Counted from the first letter of the stretch, positions 53,962-63,831 are shown. The stretch: DNA of 64,000 nt from Shimia sp. Alg240-R146 (GCF_947331465.1 NZ_CAMZOK010000002.1:62001-126000), one strand, 5' to 3'. Notes: generated from the letters alone by a model not told the origin. A program made the numbers and translations.

Positions 53962-55059
53962 GTGTTGGATTTGGACATACAGGCGGAGGTGCGTCTCTCG
54001 ACCGAGGAGCTGCGGGACGATATCCCTTTTTACACCAATACGCTGAAAATGCGGATGGATATGATTTATCCGGCGGATGACCCGACTGTGGCCGTGTTTT
54101 CCGGCCATGGACTGCGGTTGCGAATAGAGAAGAATGCGCCTGAGGGGTCCGGAGGTATCCGTATCCTGACAGATAACCCAGGCGAATTTGCCGGGGGCGC
54201 GAGGCAATTGACGGCGCCGAATGGTACAAATGTGGAGATCGCCGAACTCAACCCGCCGCTGGTTTTACCGAAAGTGCAGCATTCGTTTGTCGTGAGGCGT
54301 CTTGCCGACCAGGCGCCGTGGGTGATTGGTCGCGCAGGGATGCATTACCGGGATCTGGTGCCAGACCGGTTGGGCGGGGCAATGATTGCCAGCCACATCC
54401 GAATTCCAGACGGTGGGCCCGTGCCAGACATGGTGCATTATCACAAAGTTGGTTTTCAGCTGATCTTTTGCGTCAACGGGTGGGTCGATGTTCTGTACGA
54501 AGATCAAGGTGGACTTCGGCGTTTGAATGCGGGCGACTGTTTTATTCAGCCGCCGGAAATCCGCCACCGCGTTTGTGCGGCCAGTGACGATCTGCAGGTG
54601 ATTGAGATTGGGGTTCCCGCCGATCATGTGACCGAAATTGATCACGAGATGGCTTTGCCCACGCCGCACGACAGACCTGATCGGGAATGGGACGGGCAGC
54701 GGTTTGTGCACAATCTGGCCGAAGGGGCCGCGTGGGGCGATTTCAGTTTGCCAGGCTTTGAGTGCCGCGACACGACGATCGCAACCAACACCAAAGACGT
54801 TGCCGGGGTGCAGGTGATCCGGCGCGGGACAGGCACACCGCAGTGGGCGCAGCATGACGCTGATATCCACTTTACCTTTGTGATGAAGGGCTCGATGATT
54901 TTGCAAGGCGAGGGGCGTGATCCCTTTGCTTTGGTAGCCGGTGATGCCTTTGTCATCCCGCCTGGAATGAAAACCCGCTACGCTGAGCCGAGCGCAGACA
55001 TCGAATTTCTCGAAGTTACGCTGCCCGGGGCGTTTGAGACGAAAGTGACAGATCAATGA
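53962..55059 (+). CDS. VOC-domain / bicupin fusion protein
   Basis: About 362-365 aa. The reading frame opens at GTG 53962, but AAGGGA ends right there, so TTG 53971 (LDIQAEVRLSTEEL) is a better placed start. Residues about 5-95 look like a vicinal-oxygen-chelate unit (FYTNTLKMRMDMIYP, LRLRIE); about 130-225 and 245-355 are two cupin barrels (VHYHKVGFQLIFCVNGWVDV; QWAQHDADIHFTFVMKGSMIL with GDAFVIPPGMKTRY). It overlaps cdd (ATGA) and so belongs to the nucleoside salvage operon. The function is unknown; a sugar-phosphate isomerase or oxygenase role is possible. Confidence 0.75.
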   Translation: MLDLDIQAEVRLSTEELRDDIPFYTNTLKMRMDMIYPADDPTVAVFSGHGLRLRIEKNAPEGSGGIRILTDNPGEFAGGARQLTAPNGTNVEIAELNPPLVLPKVQHSFVVRRLADQAPWVIGRAGMHYRDLVPDRLGGAMIASHIRIPDGGPVPDMVHYHKVGFQLIFCVNGWVDVLYEDQGGLRRLNAGDCFIQPPEIRHRVCAASDDLQVIEIGVPADHVTEIDHEMALPTPHDRPDREWDGQRFVHNLAEGAAWGDFSLPGFECRDTTIATNTKDVAGVQVIRRGTGTPQWAQHDADIHFTFVMKGSMILQGEGRDPFALVAGDAFVIPPGMKTRYAEPSADIEFLEVTLPGAFETKVTDQ

Positions 55060-55475
55060 GTGCAGATATTCAACTGGACAAGGCAGCGTTTGCGGTACGT
55101 GAGCATGCTTATGCGCCGTATTCAAACTTCAAGGTGGGGGCCGCCGTGCGCTCCGTCAGTGGAGTGGTTTATTCCGGCTGCAACGTGGAGAACATCGCTT
55201 ATCCAGAAGGCACGTGTGCGGAGGCCGGCGCAATCGCTGCAATGGTCGCCGCAGGGGAAACACGTCTTGCCGAGGTGTTTGTGGTCGCAGACAGCAAAGA
55301 GCCCGTTAGCCCCTGCGGTGGTTGTAGACAAAAGCTGGCGGAGTTTGCCGATGGCACTGCTGTGGTCACGTTGGCAAATCTGGATGGTGTGCGGGTAAGT
55401 ATGACCATGGCAGAGTTGTTGCCCGGCGCCTTTGGCGCAGATCATATGGACGCCCACCATAAAGACCGGGATTAA
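55056..55475 (+). CDS. cdd: Cytidine deaminase
   Basis: 139 aa. Zinc ligands Cys54 (in TCAE, with Glu56 as proton shuttle), Cys87 and Cys90 (PCGGC); NVENIAYPE binds the ribose. It converts cytidine and deoxycytidine to uridine forms, feeding deoA and upp in the same operon. ATG overlaps the previous stop. Confidence 0.95.
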   Translation: MSADIQLDKAAFAVREHAYAPYSNFKVGAAVRSVSGVVYSGCNVENIAYPEGTCAEAGAIAAMVAAGETRLAEVFVVADSKEPVSPCGGCRQKLAEFADGTAVVTLANLDGVRVSMTMAELLPGAFGADHMDAHHKDRD

Positions 55476-55490
55476 AGTAGGAGATCCACA

Positions 55491-56795
55491 ATGGACGCGC
55501 GCGCGATTATTGCCGAGTTGAGGCGAGGTGAGTCCCCTAGCAGCGAGGAGTTGGCGTGGTTCGCTCGCGGTCTTGCTGACGGCGCGGTTAGTGATGCTCA
55601 GGCCGGGGCTTTCGCCATGGGCGTTTGTTTGCGCGGGCTGAGCGAAGAGGGCCGCGTGGCGCTGACATTGGCGATGCGCGACAGTGGAGACACGATGGCC
55701 TGGGATTTGCCCGGACCGGTGTTGGACAAACACTCCACGGGTGGCGTCGGAGATTGCGTCAGTCTTGTACTGGCGCCTGCCTTGGCCGCGTGTGGCGCAT
55801 ATGTGCCAATGGTTTCTGGGCGCGGACTTGGCCACACAGGCGGCACGTTGGACAAATTGGAAGCCATTCCTGGTTATCAGACCGGATTGGATGAGACGCG
55901 GTTTACCCAAGTGGTTCGGGAATGCGGCGTGTCTATTGTCAGCGCGACCGCCGACATCGCACCAGCGGACAAGCGCCTTTATGCAATTCGGGATGTGACT
56001 GGTACGGTAGAAAGCCTGGACCTGATCACGGCGTCGATTTTGTCCAAGAAACTGGCCGCGGGGTTGCAGGGACTGGTGTTGGACGTGAAAGTTGGCTCTG
56101 GTGCGTTTATGAAAACACTCGAAGACGCAGAGGCGTTGGCAGAGTCGTTGGTGAGTACCGCCAATTTGGCGGGGTGCCCGACGAGCGCCGTTATTTCGGA
56201 CATGAACCAGCCGCTTGCGCCGGCACTGGGTAATGCGCTTGAAGTCGCAACTTGTATGGAAGTACTGACCGGCAACACAGGCGGGCCAGTGGCCGAGTTG
56301 AGCGTGTCGTTAGGCGGCGTGTTGCTGGCGAATGCGGGGCTGGCGGCGGATGTCGAGGCCGGCGTAGCGCAGATGGTTGAGGCGTTGGCCAGTGGTCGTG
56401 CCGCGGAGGCGTTTGGAGGGATGGTGGCTGCGCATGGTGGGCCTGTCAAATTTGTTGAGGAATGGCGGCGCTTCCTGCCGGAAGCGTCTGTGATCCGAGC
56501 CGTAAAAGCCCCCCGTACAGGCTATGTTGGCGCGATTGACGGCGAGGCGCTGGGCTTGGCCGTTGTTGGCCTAGGTGGCGGGCGCCAAGTAGAAAGTGAT
56601 GTGATTGACCCTGCTGTCGGGTTTTCCGAGGTTGTGCGGTTAGGGACTCGAGTTGAGGCAGGGGATACGTTGTTGCGATTGCACGCCGGCCGCGAGGACA
56701 AGGCGGATGCCGCTGAGGCAGCGGTGTTATCTGCGATTGCCCTTTATGATGAAAAAACCGATATCCCACCGCTTGTGCATGAGAGGAACCGCTAA
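55491..56795 (+). CDS. deoA: Thymidine phosphorylase
   Basis: 434 aa. The hallmark KHSTGGVGD spans residues 80-88, followed by VPMVSGRGLGHTGGTLDKLE and LDVKVGSGAFMKT. It splits thymidine and deoxyuridine into base and deoxyribose 1-phosphate. An AGGAG site lies upstream. Its last base is the first of the deoB ATG (TAATG). Confidence 0.95.
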   Translation: MDARAIIAELRRGESPSSEELAWFARGLADGAVSDAQAGAFAMGVCLRGLSEEGRVALTLAMRDSGDTMAWDLPGPVLDKHSTGGVGDCVSLVLAPALAACGAYVPMVSGRGLGHTGGTLDKLEAIPGYQTGLDETRFTQVVRECGVSIVSATADIAPADKRLYAIRDVTGTVESLDLITASILSKKLAAGLQGLVLDVKVGSGAFMKTLEDAEALAESLVSTANLAGCPTSAVISDMNQPLAPALGNALEVATCMEVLTGNTGGPVAELSVSLGGVLLANAGLAADVEAGVAQMVEALASGRAAEAFGGMVAAHGGPVKFVEEWRRFLPEASVIRAVKAPRTGYVGAIDGEALGLAVVGLGGGRQVESDVIDPAVGFSEVVRLGTRVEAGDTLLRLHAGREDKADAAEAAVLSAIALYDEKTDIPPLVHERNR

Positions 56796-58003
56796 TGACA
56801 CGGGCGTTTTTGGTGGTGATGGATTCCGTCGGTTGCGGCGGGGCCCCCGATGCCGGGCAGTTTTTTAACGGTTCGGTGCCTGATACGGGATCAAACACAC
56901 TGGCCCACATCGCGCAGGCTTGTGCAGCGGGCAAAGCCGAAGAGGGCCGGTCTGGACCATTGAAAGTGCCAAACCTTGATGCGCTGGGCCTTGGTGCTGC
57001 GACGCGGTTGTCGGGTGGCACCACTGTGCCGGGATTGGACGCAGCACCTTCCGGTGTTTGGGGAGCCGCGACGGAGCATAGCCCGGGCAAAGACACGCCG
57101 TCTGGCCACTGGGAATTGGCAGGTGTGCCGGTGCCGTGGGATTGGGGCTACTTTCCAGTAGAGACCCCGTGTTTTGACACGGATCTTGTGGCACAGGTGT
57201 GCCGCCTTGCTGATGCGGACGGAATTCTAGGTAACTGCCATGCCTCCGGCACGGTGATCATAAATGAGATGGCGGAAGAGCATATTCGGATAGGGTACCC
57301 AATTTGTTACACCTCGGCAGACAGCGTTTTTCAGATTGCAGCCCATGAAGACCACTTTGGGCTTGAGAAGCTGTTGAAACTGTGTCGGGATTTGGCACCG
57401 ACATTGCATGCAATGAAGATTGGGCGGGTGATTGCACGCCCCTTTGTGGGCGATGACAAAAACGGGTTTACGCGAACAACGAACCGTCGCGACTACGCCA
57501 TCGCCCCACCAGAACCGGTTTTGACGAACTGGGTGCAGGACGCAGGCCGCAAAGTGCATGGCGTTGGGAAAATAGGTGATATTTTCACTATGGCGGGTAT
57601 CGATGACTGCACCAAAGGTGCGGACTCCAAGCTAATGAAGGACTTGCACAAGTGGGCGGACGAGGCCGAAGACGGTAGCCTAACTTTCGCAAATTTTGTC
57701 GAGTTTGACAGTCTTTATGGCCACCGGCGCGATATTTCAGGCTACGCGCGAGCGCTGGAGTGGTTTGACGTGCAGATCGGCACATTTATGGACAAAATGC
57801 GGGAAGGTGACCTCTTGATCCTGACCGCGGATCACGGCAATGACCCGAGTTGGACCGGCACCGACCACACGCGCGAACGCGTTCCTGTGCTATGTGCCGG
57901 AGCCGGAACCAAAGAGGTTGGGATTGTCGATTTCATCGATGTCGCGGCCACGATTGCCACACATCTGGGGGTGACCCCTCCACGCGGAAGGACTTTTTTG
58001 TGA
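56795..58003 (+). CDS. deoB: Phosphopentomutase
   Basis: 402 aa, alkaline-phosphatase-superfamily metalloenzyme: VVMDSVGCGGAPD near the start, HSPGKDTPSGHWE with the phospho-accepting Thr, and TADHGNDP near the end. It converts (deoxy)ribose 1-phosphate to 5-phosphate. Overlaps both neighbours. Confidence 0.95.
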   Translation: MTRAFLVVMDSVGCGGAPDAGQFFNGSVPDTGSNTLAHIAQACAAGKAEEGRSGPLKVPNLDALGLGAATRLSGGTTVPGLDAAPSGVWGAATEHSPGKDTPSGHWELAGVPVPWDWGYFPVETPCFDTDLVAQVCRLADADGILGNCHASGTVIINEMAEEHIRIGYPICYTSADSVFQIAAHEDHFGLEKLLKLCRDLAPTLHAMKIGRVIARPFVGDDKNGFTRTTNRRDYAIAPPEPVLTNWVQDAGRKVHGVGKIGDIFTMAGIDDCTKGADSKLMKDLHKWADEAEDGSLTFANFVEFDSLYGHRRDISGYARALEWFDVQIGTFMDKMREGDLLILTADHGNDPSWTGTDHTRERVPVLCAGAGTKEVGIVDFIDVAATIATHLGVTPPRGRTFL

Positions 58004-58986
58004 GCGTAGCTGATCTGCCAAAAATTGAATTGCACCTGCACCACGAAGGCGCGGCACCACCAGCATTCATCAAACAGTTGGCGCATGAAAAGAATGCCGA
58101 CTTGAGCAAGGTTTTCGCGGCCGACGGCGGCTATGCCTTTGAAAATTTCGTGCATTTCCTAAGCGTCTATGAGGCAGCAAGTTCGGTTCTGACCGGACCG
58201 GAGGAGTTTGCGCGGCTGACCACAGCCATTCTTGAAGAAAGTGCCGCCAATGGTGTGGTTTATACCGAGAGCTTTATCAGCCCGGATTTTTGTGGTGGCG
58301 GCGACGTTGGCGCGTGGCGGGAATATCTTGCTGCCATTCAGGAAGCGGCCGATGCGGCAGAGGCCAAACATGGCATCACGCTGCGGGGCGTGGTCACGGC
58401 TGTGCGCCACTTCGGGGTCGAAAAATCCAAAGCTTCCTCGCTTTGTGCTGCGGAAACCGCGGGCGGTTTCATTACTGGCTTTGGCATGGGGGGTGACGAA
58501 GGCCAGTTCACGCAGGGTGATTTTAGCTATGCCTTCGCGCAGGCCAAAGAGGCGGGTTTGCAATTGACAACCCATGCCGGGGAGTTTGGCGGGCCAGAGA
58601 GCGTCTGGGACGCAATCCGGGATTTGAACGTCGAGCGCATCGGTCATGGCGTTCGTGCGATTGAAGACCCAGCATTGATCAAGGAGCTTGTAGCTCGCCA
58701 GATCACGTTGGAGGTTTGTCCTGGGTCGAACGTGGTGTTGGGCCTGTTTCCGGACTTTGCCAGCCACCCAATCCAGAGATTGCGCGATCAGGGGGTGAAG
58801 GTCACGGTCAGCACGGACGACCCGCCGTTTTTCCACACCACCATGCGACGGGAATACGAAGAACTGGCCAAGGCCTTTGGTTGGGACGCGAGCGATTTTG
58901 CCGAGCTGAACCAAACCGCGCTTGACGCAGCTTTCTGCGACGCAGATACCAGAGCCAAAGTAGCAAAAAGATTGGAGCACGCCTGA
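58000..58986 (+). CDS. add: Adenosine deaminase
   Basis: 328 aa from GTG 58000, which overlaps the deoB stop (GTGA). Zinc His12 and His14 in ELHLHHEG, catalytic THAGE, ERIGHG and STDDPPFF are all present. Family members usually read HLDG where this reads HHEG. It makes inosine or deoxyinosine from the adenine nucleosides. A longer in-frame opening at 57850 lies inside deoB. Confidence 0.92.
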   Translation: MSVADLPKIELHLHHEGAAPPAFIKQLAHEKNADLSKVFAADGGYAFENFVHFLSVYEAASSVLTGPEEFARLTTAILEESAANGVVYTESFISPDFCGGGDVGAWREYLAAIQEAADAAEAKHGITLRGVVTAVRHFGVEKSKASSLCAAETAGGFITGFGMGGDEGQFTQGDFSYAFAQAKEAGLQLTTHAGEFGGPESVWDAIRDLNVERIGHGVRAIEDPALIKELVARQITLEVCPGSNVVLGLFPDFASHPIQRLRDQGVKVTVSTDDPPFFHTTMRREYEELAKAFGWDASDFAELNQTALDAAFCDADTRAKVAKRLEHA

Positions 58987-59615
58987 TGGATCATTTGACA
59001 GTTGTGGATCACCCGCTGGTGCAGCACAAGTTGACGATTATGCGCGATCAGGCCACCTCGACGGGCGAGTTTCGCCGATTGCTGCGCGAAATCAGTCAAC
59101 TGTTGGCCTATGAGGTCACGCGCGAACTGCCCATGACCACAAAAAAAGTCCAAACGCCAATGGTTGAAATGAATGCACCAACGCTGGCGGGGCGCAAACT
59201 CGCACTGGTGTCAATCTTACGAGCCGGTAACGGTTTGTTGGACGGAATGTTGGAGCTGGTGCCGTCGGCTCGTGTGGGCTTTGTTGGATTATACCGCGAT
59301 GAGGAAACGCTGGAGCCTGTGCAGTATTACTTCAAGGCGCCCGGTGAGCTTGATGAGCGGTTAGTGATTGCTGTCGATCCGATGCTTGCCACTGGCAATT
59401 CTTCTGCGGCGGCGATTGACCTGCTCAAAGAGCAGGGCGCCAAAAATATCCGCTTCTTGTGTCTTCTTGCGGCGCCAGAGGGGGTGGCACGTATGAAAGA
59501 GGCGCACCCCGATGTGCCTATTGTCACAGCGTCACTTGATGAGCGGCTGAACGAGAAAGGCTATATCCTTCCCGGTTTGGGGGACGCAGGCGACCGGATG
59601 TTTGGCACACAGTGA
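58986..59615 (+). CDS. upp: Uracil phosphoribosyltransferase
   Basis: 209 aa. The PRPP loop [11 protein letters not shown] and the start [16 protein letters not shown] are diagnostic; [17 protein letters not shown] closes the uracil site. It rescues uracil set free by pyrimidine nucleoside breakdown. ATG overlaps the add stop (TGATG); last gene of the operon. Confidence 0.95.
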   Translation: MDHLTVVDHPLVQHKLTIMRDQATSTGEFRRLLREISQLLAYEVTRELPMTTKKVQTPMVEMNAPTLAGRKLALVSILRAGNGLLDGMLELVPSARVGFVGLYRDEETLEPVQYYFKAPGELDERLVIAVDPMLATGNSSAAAIDLLKEQGAKNIRFLCLLAAPEGVARMKEAHPDVPIVTASLDERLNEKGYILPGLGDAGDRMFGTQ

Positions 59616-59666
59616 AGCAAATTTAACGATTTCAGCGGTTTACTCATCTAGATATTTCCGGCAATG

Positions 59667-59691
59667 TTGCCCCTACATCTTGTGGGGGCAA
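59667..59691 (+). promoter_or_regulatory. Hairpin covering the ribosome site of the SPOR gene
   Basis: TTGCCCC (59667-59673) pairs with GGGGCAA (59685-59691), and the only Shine-Dalgarno-like run (GGGGG, 59684-59688) is within the second arm, two bases before ATG 59693. Folding would hide the ribosome site. It could also be the end of the upp transcript, although no T-run follows. Confidence 0.45.
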
Positions 59692-59692
59692 A

Positions 59693-61030
59693 ATGAAACT
59701 GACCAGAGTCATCGCGGTCAATGTGATCGTGGCATCTTTGGGCTTAGGCGTGGTTCACGCACAGTCCTTTTCGCCAATGGACTCGCCGGCTGAATTCCCG
59801 CCGGCGAGCTATAAAGGTAAACAGTACGTCGATAGCCGCGGGTGTGTGTACATCCGTGCAGGCATAGACGGGAATGTGACCTGGGTGCCGCGTGTGTCGC
59901 GGGATCGAAAGGTCATATGTGGCTTCAAACCCACGTTTGACAAGCCGGTGGCAGGCACTGCCGCACCAGCTAAAGTTGACAGCAATGTGGTTCAGATTAA
60001 GCCGGCGGCCGCGCCTACGGAAAGCAAGTCAATTTTTGGCTCGACCAACAGTGTGCCCAAGAAAAAGACCGTTGCCGCGCCCACAGACAAAGTGAAAACT
60101 GTGGCCCCTGCGCAACCCGCAACCGTCGCGACAAAGCCAGCGCCGAAACCCATTCGGCCTACGACTAAGAAAAAGCCCTTGTTCACGACACCGGTAGCGG
60201 TGCCGCCGGCGACCCAACCAACGACGAAACCAGCGGCGCCCGCGCCCAAGACGACAACTCGCCGACCGACAAACCAACCTCCACGTGCAGCAGGTACAGC
60301 GTCTGATTGTCGGGGTGGGGCGGCGACCCACAAAGGTATGAAAGTGCGCTGTGGGCCGCAGACAGAACTGCCCTATACACCTGGCACAGGTGGACCAACA
60401 TCACAGCCGCCAAAGATGCGTTTTGATCAGCAGAATTCGTCATTGCGGCGCCCGGCGCCAGGCACAGTCGTACGCGAGGGCGAGGTGGCGCGCAATGTTC
60501 GGGTAGTTCCAAAACATGTCTATGAAGCCAATTTGGTGAACAACGTGGCCACCTCCATTCCGGATGGCTATCGGTTGGCGTTTGATGACGGTCGGCTGAA
60601 CTCTCGCCGCGCGGAGATGACGTTTGAAGGCAAAGCGCAGAGCGACCGGATATGGGACCGCCGAGTACCCCGCAAACTGTTGCCGCAAAAGATTGGCGAG
60701 GGTCCTGTTGTGACGCGCCGCAACACGATTGAGCCGTCGCTGACGTCTGGGCCGACGGTTTCGACCAAGTCTGTTTCTCCGGAAAAGGCCCTGCGGCTGG
60801 CGGGCACGCCTTATGTACAAGTGGCCACATTTACGGATGCGCGAGCGGCACAGGCCGCAGCCAGGGAAATCCGCAAATTGGGACTGCCTGTTCGCATCGG
60901 CAAGTTTGAGCAGGCAGGCATCGTTCAGCGTATGGTTTTGGCCGGTCCATTTAAAGATCGGACAGCGGTCGAGGAAGCGATTGCAATAGCACACAGTGCT
61001 GGATTTACAGGGGCTTTCTTGCGGCGATAA
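59693..61030 (+). CDS. SPOR-domain cell-envelope protein
   Basis: 445 aa. Signal peptide MKLTRVIAVNVIVASLGLGVVHA; a conserved N-terminal piece with Cys51 and Cys76 (DSRGCVYIRAG, KVICGF); a long Pro/Ala/Thr/Lys-rich low-complexity linker (about 85-205); and a C-terminal SPOR domain (about 372-445: YVQVATFTDARAAQAAAREI, VLAGPFKD). SPOR domains bind denuded peptidoglycan at the division site. The linker suits crossing the periplasm. Expression may be limited by the hairpin over its ribosome site. Confidence 0.88.
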   Translation: MKLTRVIAVNVIVASLGLGVVHAQSFSPMDSPAEFPPASYKGKQYVDSRGCVYIRAGIDGNVTWVPRVSRDRKVICGFKPTFDKPVAGTAAPAKVDSNVVQIKPAAAPTESKSIFGSTNSVPKKKTVAAPTDKVKTVAPAQPATVATKPAPKPIRPTTKKKPLFTTPVAVPPATQPTTKPAAPAPKTTTRRPTNQPPRAAGTASDCRGGAATHKGMKVRCGPQTELPYTPGTGGPTSQPPKMRFDQQNSSLRRPAPGTVVREGEVARNVRVVPKHVYEANLVNNVATSIPDGYRLAFDDGRLNSRRAEMTFEGKAQSDRIWDRRVPRKLLPQKIGEGPVVTRRNTIEPSLTSGPTVSTKSVSPEKALRLAGTPYVQVATFTDARAAQAAAREIRKLGLPVRIGKFEQAGIVQRMVLAGPFKDRTAVEEAIAIAHSAGFTGAFLRR

Positions 61031-61077
61031 CACCGGATGAATTTACGTGATCACCCAATGGCGCGGTGGGGCAGACC

Positions 61078-62085
61078 TCAGCCGTCGCAAATGCCTTGAA
61101 GCGCAACCCATTCCCCGTCAGTCAGGACAGGCTCCGGCGTCACTGCGAAGGGGTCCGCTTCGATAAGTGCCAATGTGTCTTCGCCGGAAGGATCCAGTGC
61201 GAAAGCATAGGGGCTAATGCGGACCTTTTGGGTTTTGAAGGAATCGATCAAGGCCTCATTGTTGGGTCGTTCGGGCTGCGCCAAAACCACGTTTTCAATA
61301 TGGCTGCGCAATAGATCATCAGGCAAAGCACCCGTGGTCAGAAGGCGGAAGCTTGCGCGCATCCCGTTGTTTTCCAGCAATTGCCGCAGCGGGTCTCCAG
61401 TGGCAAGCCGGGCTGCGATGATAAATCCGGCCACCACATCAGGTTCTTCAAAGTCTTCAACAGTGGCGCGGTTCAAAAGCACGGTGCCTCCCGGCAGAAC
61501 TGTGGCTTCGCGTACACCTGAGGTCACGATCATCAACTTTTTAACGCCGAGGCGTTTCTCCAATTTGCGCAAGGCAGCCTCACCGAGGGGGCCGTCACAG
61601 GCCTGTCCGGTGACGCGCGTGGTGTGCTTTAGCAATGAAGCGCCGACGTCCTGACGTATGGCGTCGGGCGCCACGCGCAGCGCGTGTTCGCGCAGGGCGC
61701 CAGGCAGCCAGAAGACGGCCAGTGCCGCAAGTGCAACCAGACCGACGCCGAAAATGCCAAAGCGCAGCCGTCCGGGGTGGGGGCGGCGGCGGGAGATGGC
61801 AGTGCGGAGTTTTTCGATCGCTTCAATCATCTCAACTTCGTCTTGTCCAACTTCGAGAGTTTCGCCCGCGTCGCCGTCGGGATGAAAGATCGCGGGCCTC
61901 TCGCCAGGATTGGCACGGCGTACCGCGGGGATAGACCAATGAGTCAGCGCCCTATCCCGAAGATCTGAAATCACAAGCGTGGCATCGCCGATAGAGACAA
62001 TTACATCTCGGCGCTGGGCGTCCTTGGACTCGCGCCAGATCGCGGTTGCCTCAAGTCGGTCGTACTTGTGGAGTGCTGTGCTCAT
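61078..62085 (-). CDS. Conserved single-span membrane protein, possibly degenerate M48-like
   Basis: 335 aa. The N-terminal about 100 residues are soluble (IVSIGDATLVISDLRDRALTHWS), one membrane helix is at about 110-128 (FGIFGVGLVALAALAVFWLPG), and a C-terminal domain follows with VTSGVREATVLPGGTVLLNRATVEDFEEPDVVAG. Segments around PGGTVLLN and the following helix resemble M48 metallopeptidases, but the HExxH zinc motif is not there. This kind of protein is common in Rhodobacterales genomes, without known function. Transcribed toward the SPOR gene. Confidence 0.6.
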   Translation of the reverse strand: MSTALHKYDRLEATAIWRESKDAQRRDVIVSIGDATLVISDLRDRALTHWSIPAVRRANPGERPAIFHPDGDAGETLEVGQDEVEMIEAIEKLRTAISRRRPHPGRLRFGIFGVGLVALAALAVFWLPGALREHALRVAPDAIRQDVGASLLKHTTRVTGQACDGPLGEAALRKLEKRLGVKKLMIVTSGVREATVLPGGTVLLNRATVEDFEEPDVVAGFIIAARLATGDPLRQLLENNGMRASFRLLTTGALPDDLLRSHIENVVLAQPERPNNEALIDSFKTQKVRISPYAFALDPSGEDTLALIEADPFAVTPEPVLTDGEWVALQGICDG

Positions 62086-62199
62086 GGAAGGCCTGCTCTG
62101 CCTTTATTGTTGTTCTTTGGCTTATCACAGGCGGATTGGCTCCGGCAATGGCGCTTGAGGCAGACTGCAGGTGCCGGGTGTTCGGGTATCTCGGCGTTT

Positions 62200-63831
62200 T
62201 CAACCCAGATTTTGGGCTAGGGTTCTGAGCTCAAATTTCTGAATCTTGCCGGTGGACGTCTTAGGCAACTCCCGAAAGACAACTTTCTTCGGAGTTTTGA
62301 ACCCGGCCAATTGCGTGCGGGCGAAAGCGATGATCTCGTCCTCGGTCGCGCTGCAACCTTCGAGCAGTTCAAGGAAGGCGCAGGGCACCTCGCCCCATCT
62401 TTGATCGGGTTTGGCCACAACGGCAGCGAGTGAAACAGCGGGATGGTGCATCAGGACACCTTCGACCTCGACAGAAGAGATGTTTTCGCCGCCGGAGATG
62501 ATGAGGTCCTTGGCGCGATCCGTGATCTGCACATAAGTGTCGGCGTGCTGAACGGCGATGTCCCCGGAATGAAAATACCCTCCCTCAAAGGCCTTGTCGG
62601 TGGCCTCGGAATTTTTGAAGTAGCCTTTCATGACGCCATTGCCGCGTATCATGATCTCCCCAGGTGTGTCTCCGTCCATTTCAGTCTGCGTCATGGTTTC
62701 GTCCATCACGGTGACGTCTTCGATAAAGGGCATGGCGATGCCTTGGCGGGCTTTGACAGCGGCGCGGTCTTTCGGAGGTAACGTATCCCATCTGTCGTGG
62801 TCCCAAAGGCATTCCGTAGCCGGGCCGTAGACTTCGGTCAGGCCGTAAACCTGGGTAACGTTAAAACCCATGGGCTCAATTTTTTCCAAGGTTGCGGCGG
62901 CGGGGGGCGCGCCGGCGGTGAATACTTCGACGGTATGGTCAAAGGCGCGACGGTCTTCGTCGGCGGCATTGACCAATGTATTGAGCACGATGGGCGCACC
63001 GCCAAAATGGGTCACGCCTTCGTCTGCGATGGCGTCAAAGATGTTCTTGGCGGTGATGTCGCGGCAGCAGACTAGGGTGCCGCCCACCATGGGCATCATC
63101 CACGTGTGGCACCAGCCGTTGCAGTGAAACAGTGGCACAATTGTCAGGTAAACGGGGTGCAGTACCATTCTCCAGCTGAGCACTTGGCCCATTGCGTTCA
63201 GATAGGCGCCGCGATGATGGTAGACCACGCCCTTGGGGTGGCCGGTGGTGCCGGAGGTATAGTTGAGAGCGAGGCTCTCCCACTCGTCTTCAGGCAACTT
63301 CCAAACAAAATGAGCGTCTCCGGAGGCAAGTACGTCTTCGTATTCCGGATGACGGCCGCTGGCGGGGACGCCATGATCGGGGGCCGCGACCTCGATGATT
63401 TGGGGCGGGCGCTTGCGCATATCTTTGCAAGCAGCTTCAGCCAAATCCAAAAAGGCGCTATCGACCAGTATAACTTTGGCCTCGCCGTGGTCCAAGATAT
63501 AGGCGACCGTTGCCACATCGAGGCGGATATTGATGGCGTTGAGCACCCCACCACAGGCGGGAACGCCAAAATGCGCTTCGGCGGCCGCTGGGATATTCGG
63601 AAGAAGCGTGGCAACGACGTTGCCGGATTGGACGCCCATATCTGTTAGAGCGGAGGCCAGTTGTGAGCAACGGGCATGATATTCAGTATAGGTCTTTCGA
63701 TGGGCACCATGCACCACGGCGAGCCGGTTTGGGAACACAGTTAGGGCGCGATTGAGTCCCGACAAGGGTGTCAACGGCACGTAATTCGCAGCCCGTTTGC
63801 CAAGCCCTGTTTCATCAGACATCCAGCCCAT
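62200..63831 (-). CDS. dmdB: Acyl-CoA ligase of the methylmercaptopropionyl-CoA ligase type
   Basis: 543 aa from ATG 63831 with GGAGGA upstream. ANL ligase motifs: NYTSGTTGHPKG, VYGLTEVYGP, GYFHSGD and PKTSTGKIQK with the catalytic Lys. Length and overall pattern fit DmdB, which activates 3-methylmercaptopropionate in DMSP demethylation, an abundant activity in marine Roseobacters. A general medium-chain acyl-CoA synthetase remains possible, as the other dmd genes are not in view. The frame stays open upstream to the window edge, but the ribosome site supports the start given. Confidence 0.8.
   Translation of the reverse strand: MGWMSDETGLGKRAANYVPLTPLSGLNRALTVFPNRLAVVHGAHRKTYTEYHARCSQLASALTDMGVQSGNVVATLLPNIPAAAEAHFGVPACGGVLNAINIRLDVATVAYILDHGEAKVILVDSAFLDLAEAACKDMRKRPPQIIEVAAPDHGVPASGRHPEYEDVLASGDAHFVWKLPEDEWESLALNYTSGTTGHPKGVVYHHRGAYLNAMGQVLSWRMVLHPVYLTIVPLFHCNGWCHTWMMPMVGGTLVCCRDITAKNIFDAIADEGVTHFGGAPIVLNTLVNAADEDRRAFDHTVEVFTAGAPPAAATLEKIEPMGFNVTQVYGLTEVYGPATECLWDHDRWDTLPPKDRAAVKARQGIAMPFIEDVTVMDETMTQTEMDGDTPGEIMIRGNGVMKGYFKNSEATDKAFEGGYFHSGDIAVQHADTYVQITDRAKDLIISGGENISSVEVEGVLMHHPAVSLAAVVAKPDQRWGEVPCAFLELLEGCSATEDEIIAFARTQLAGFKTPKKVVFRELPKTSTGKIQKFELRTLAQNLG

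Noticed and set aside
62074-62228. Frame with a signal-peptide-like stretch (FIVVLWLITGGLAPAMALEA) between the membrane protein gene and dmdB.
   Set aside because: Only GTG/TTG starts without ribosome site, and it runs into dmdB on the other strand; too weak to call a gene.
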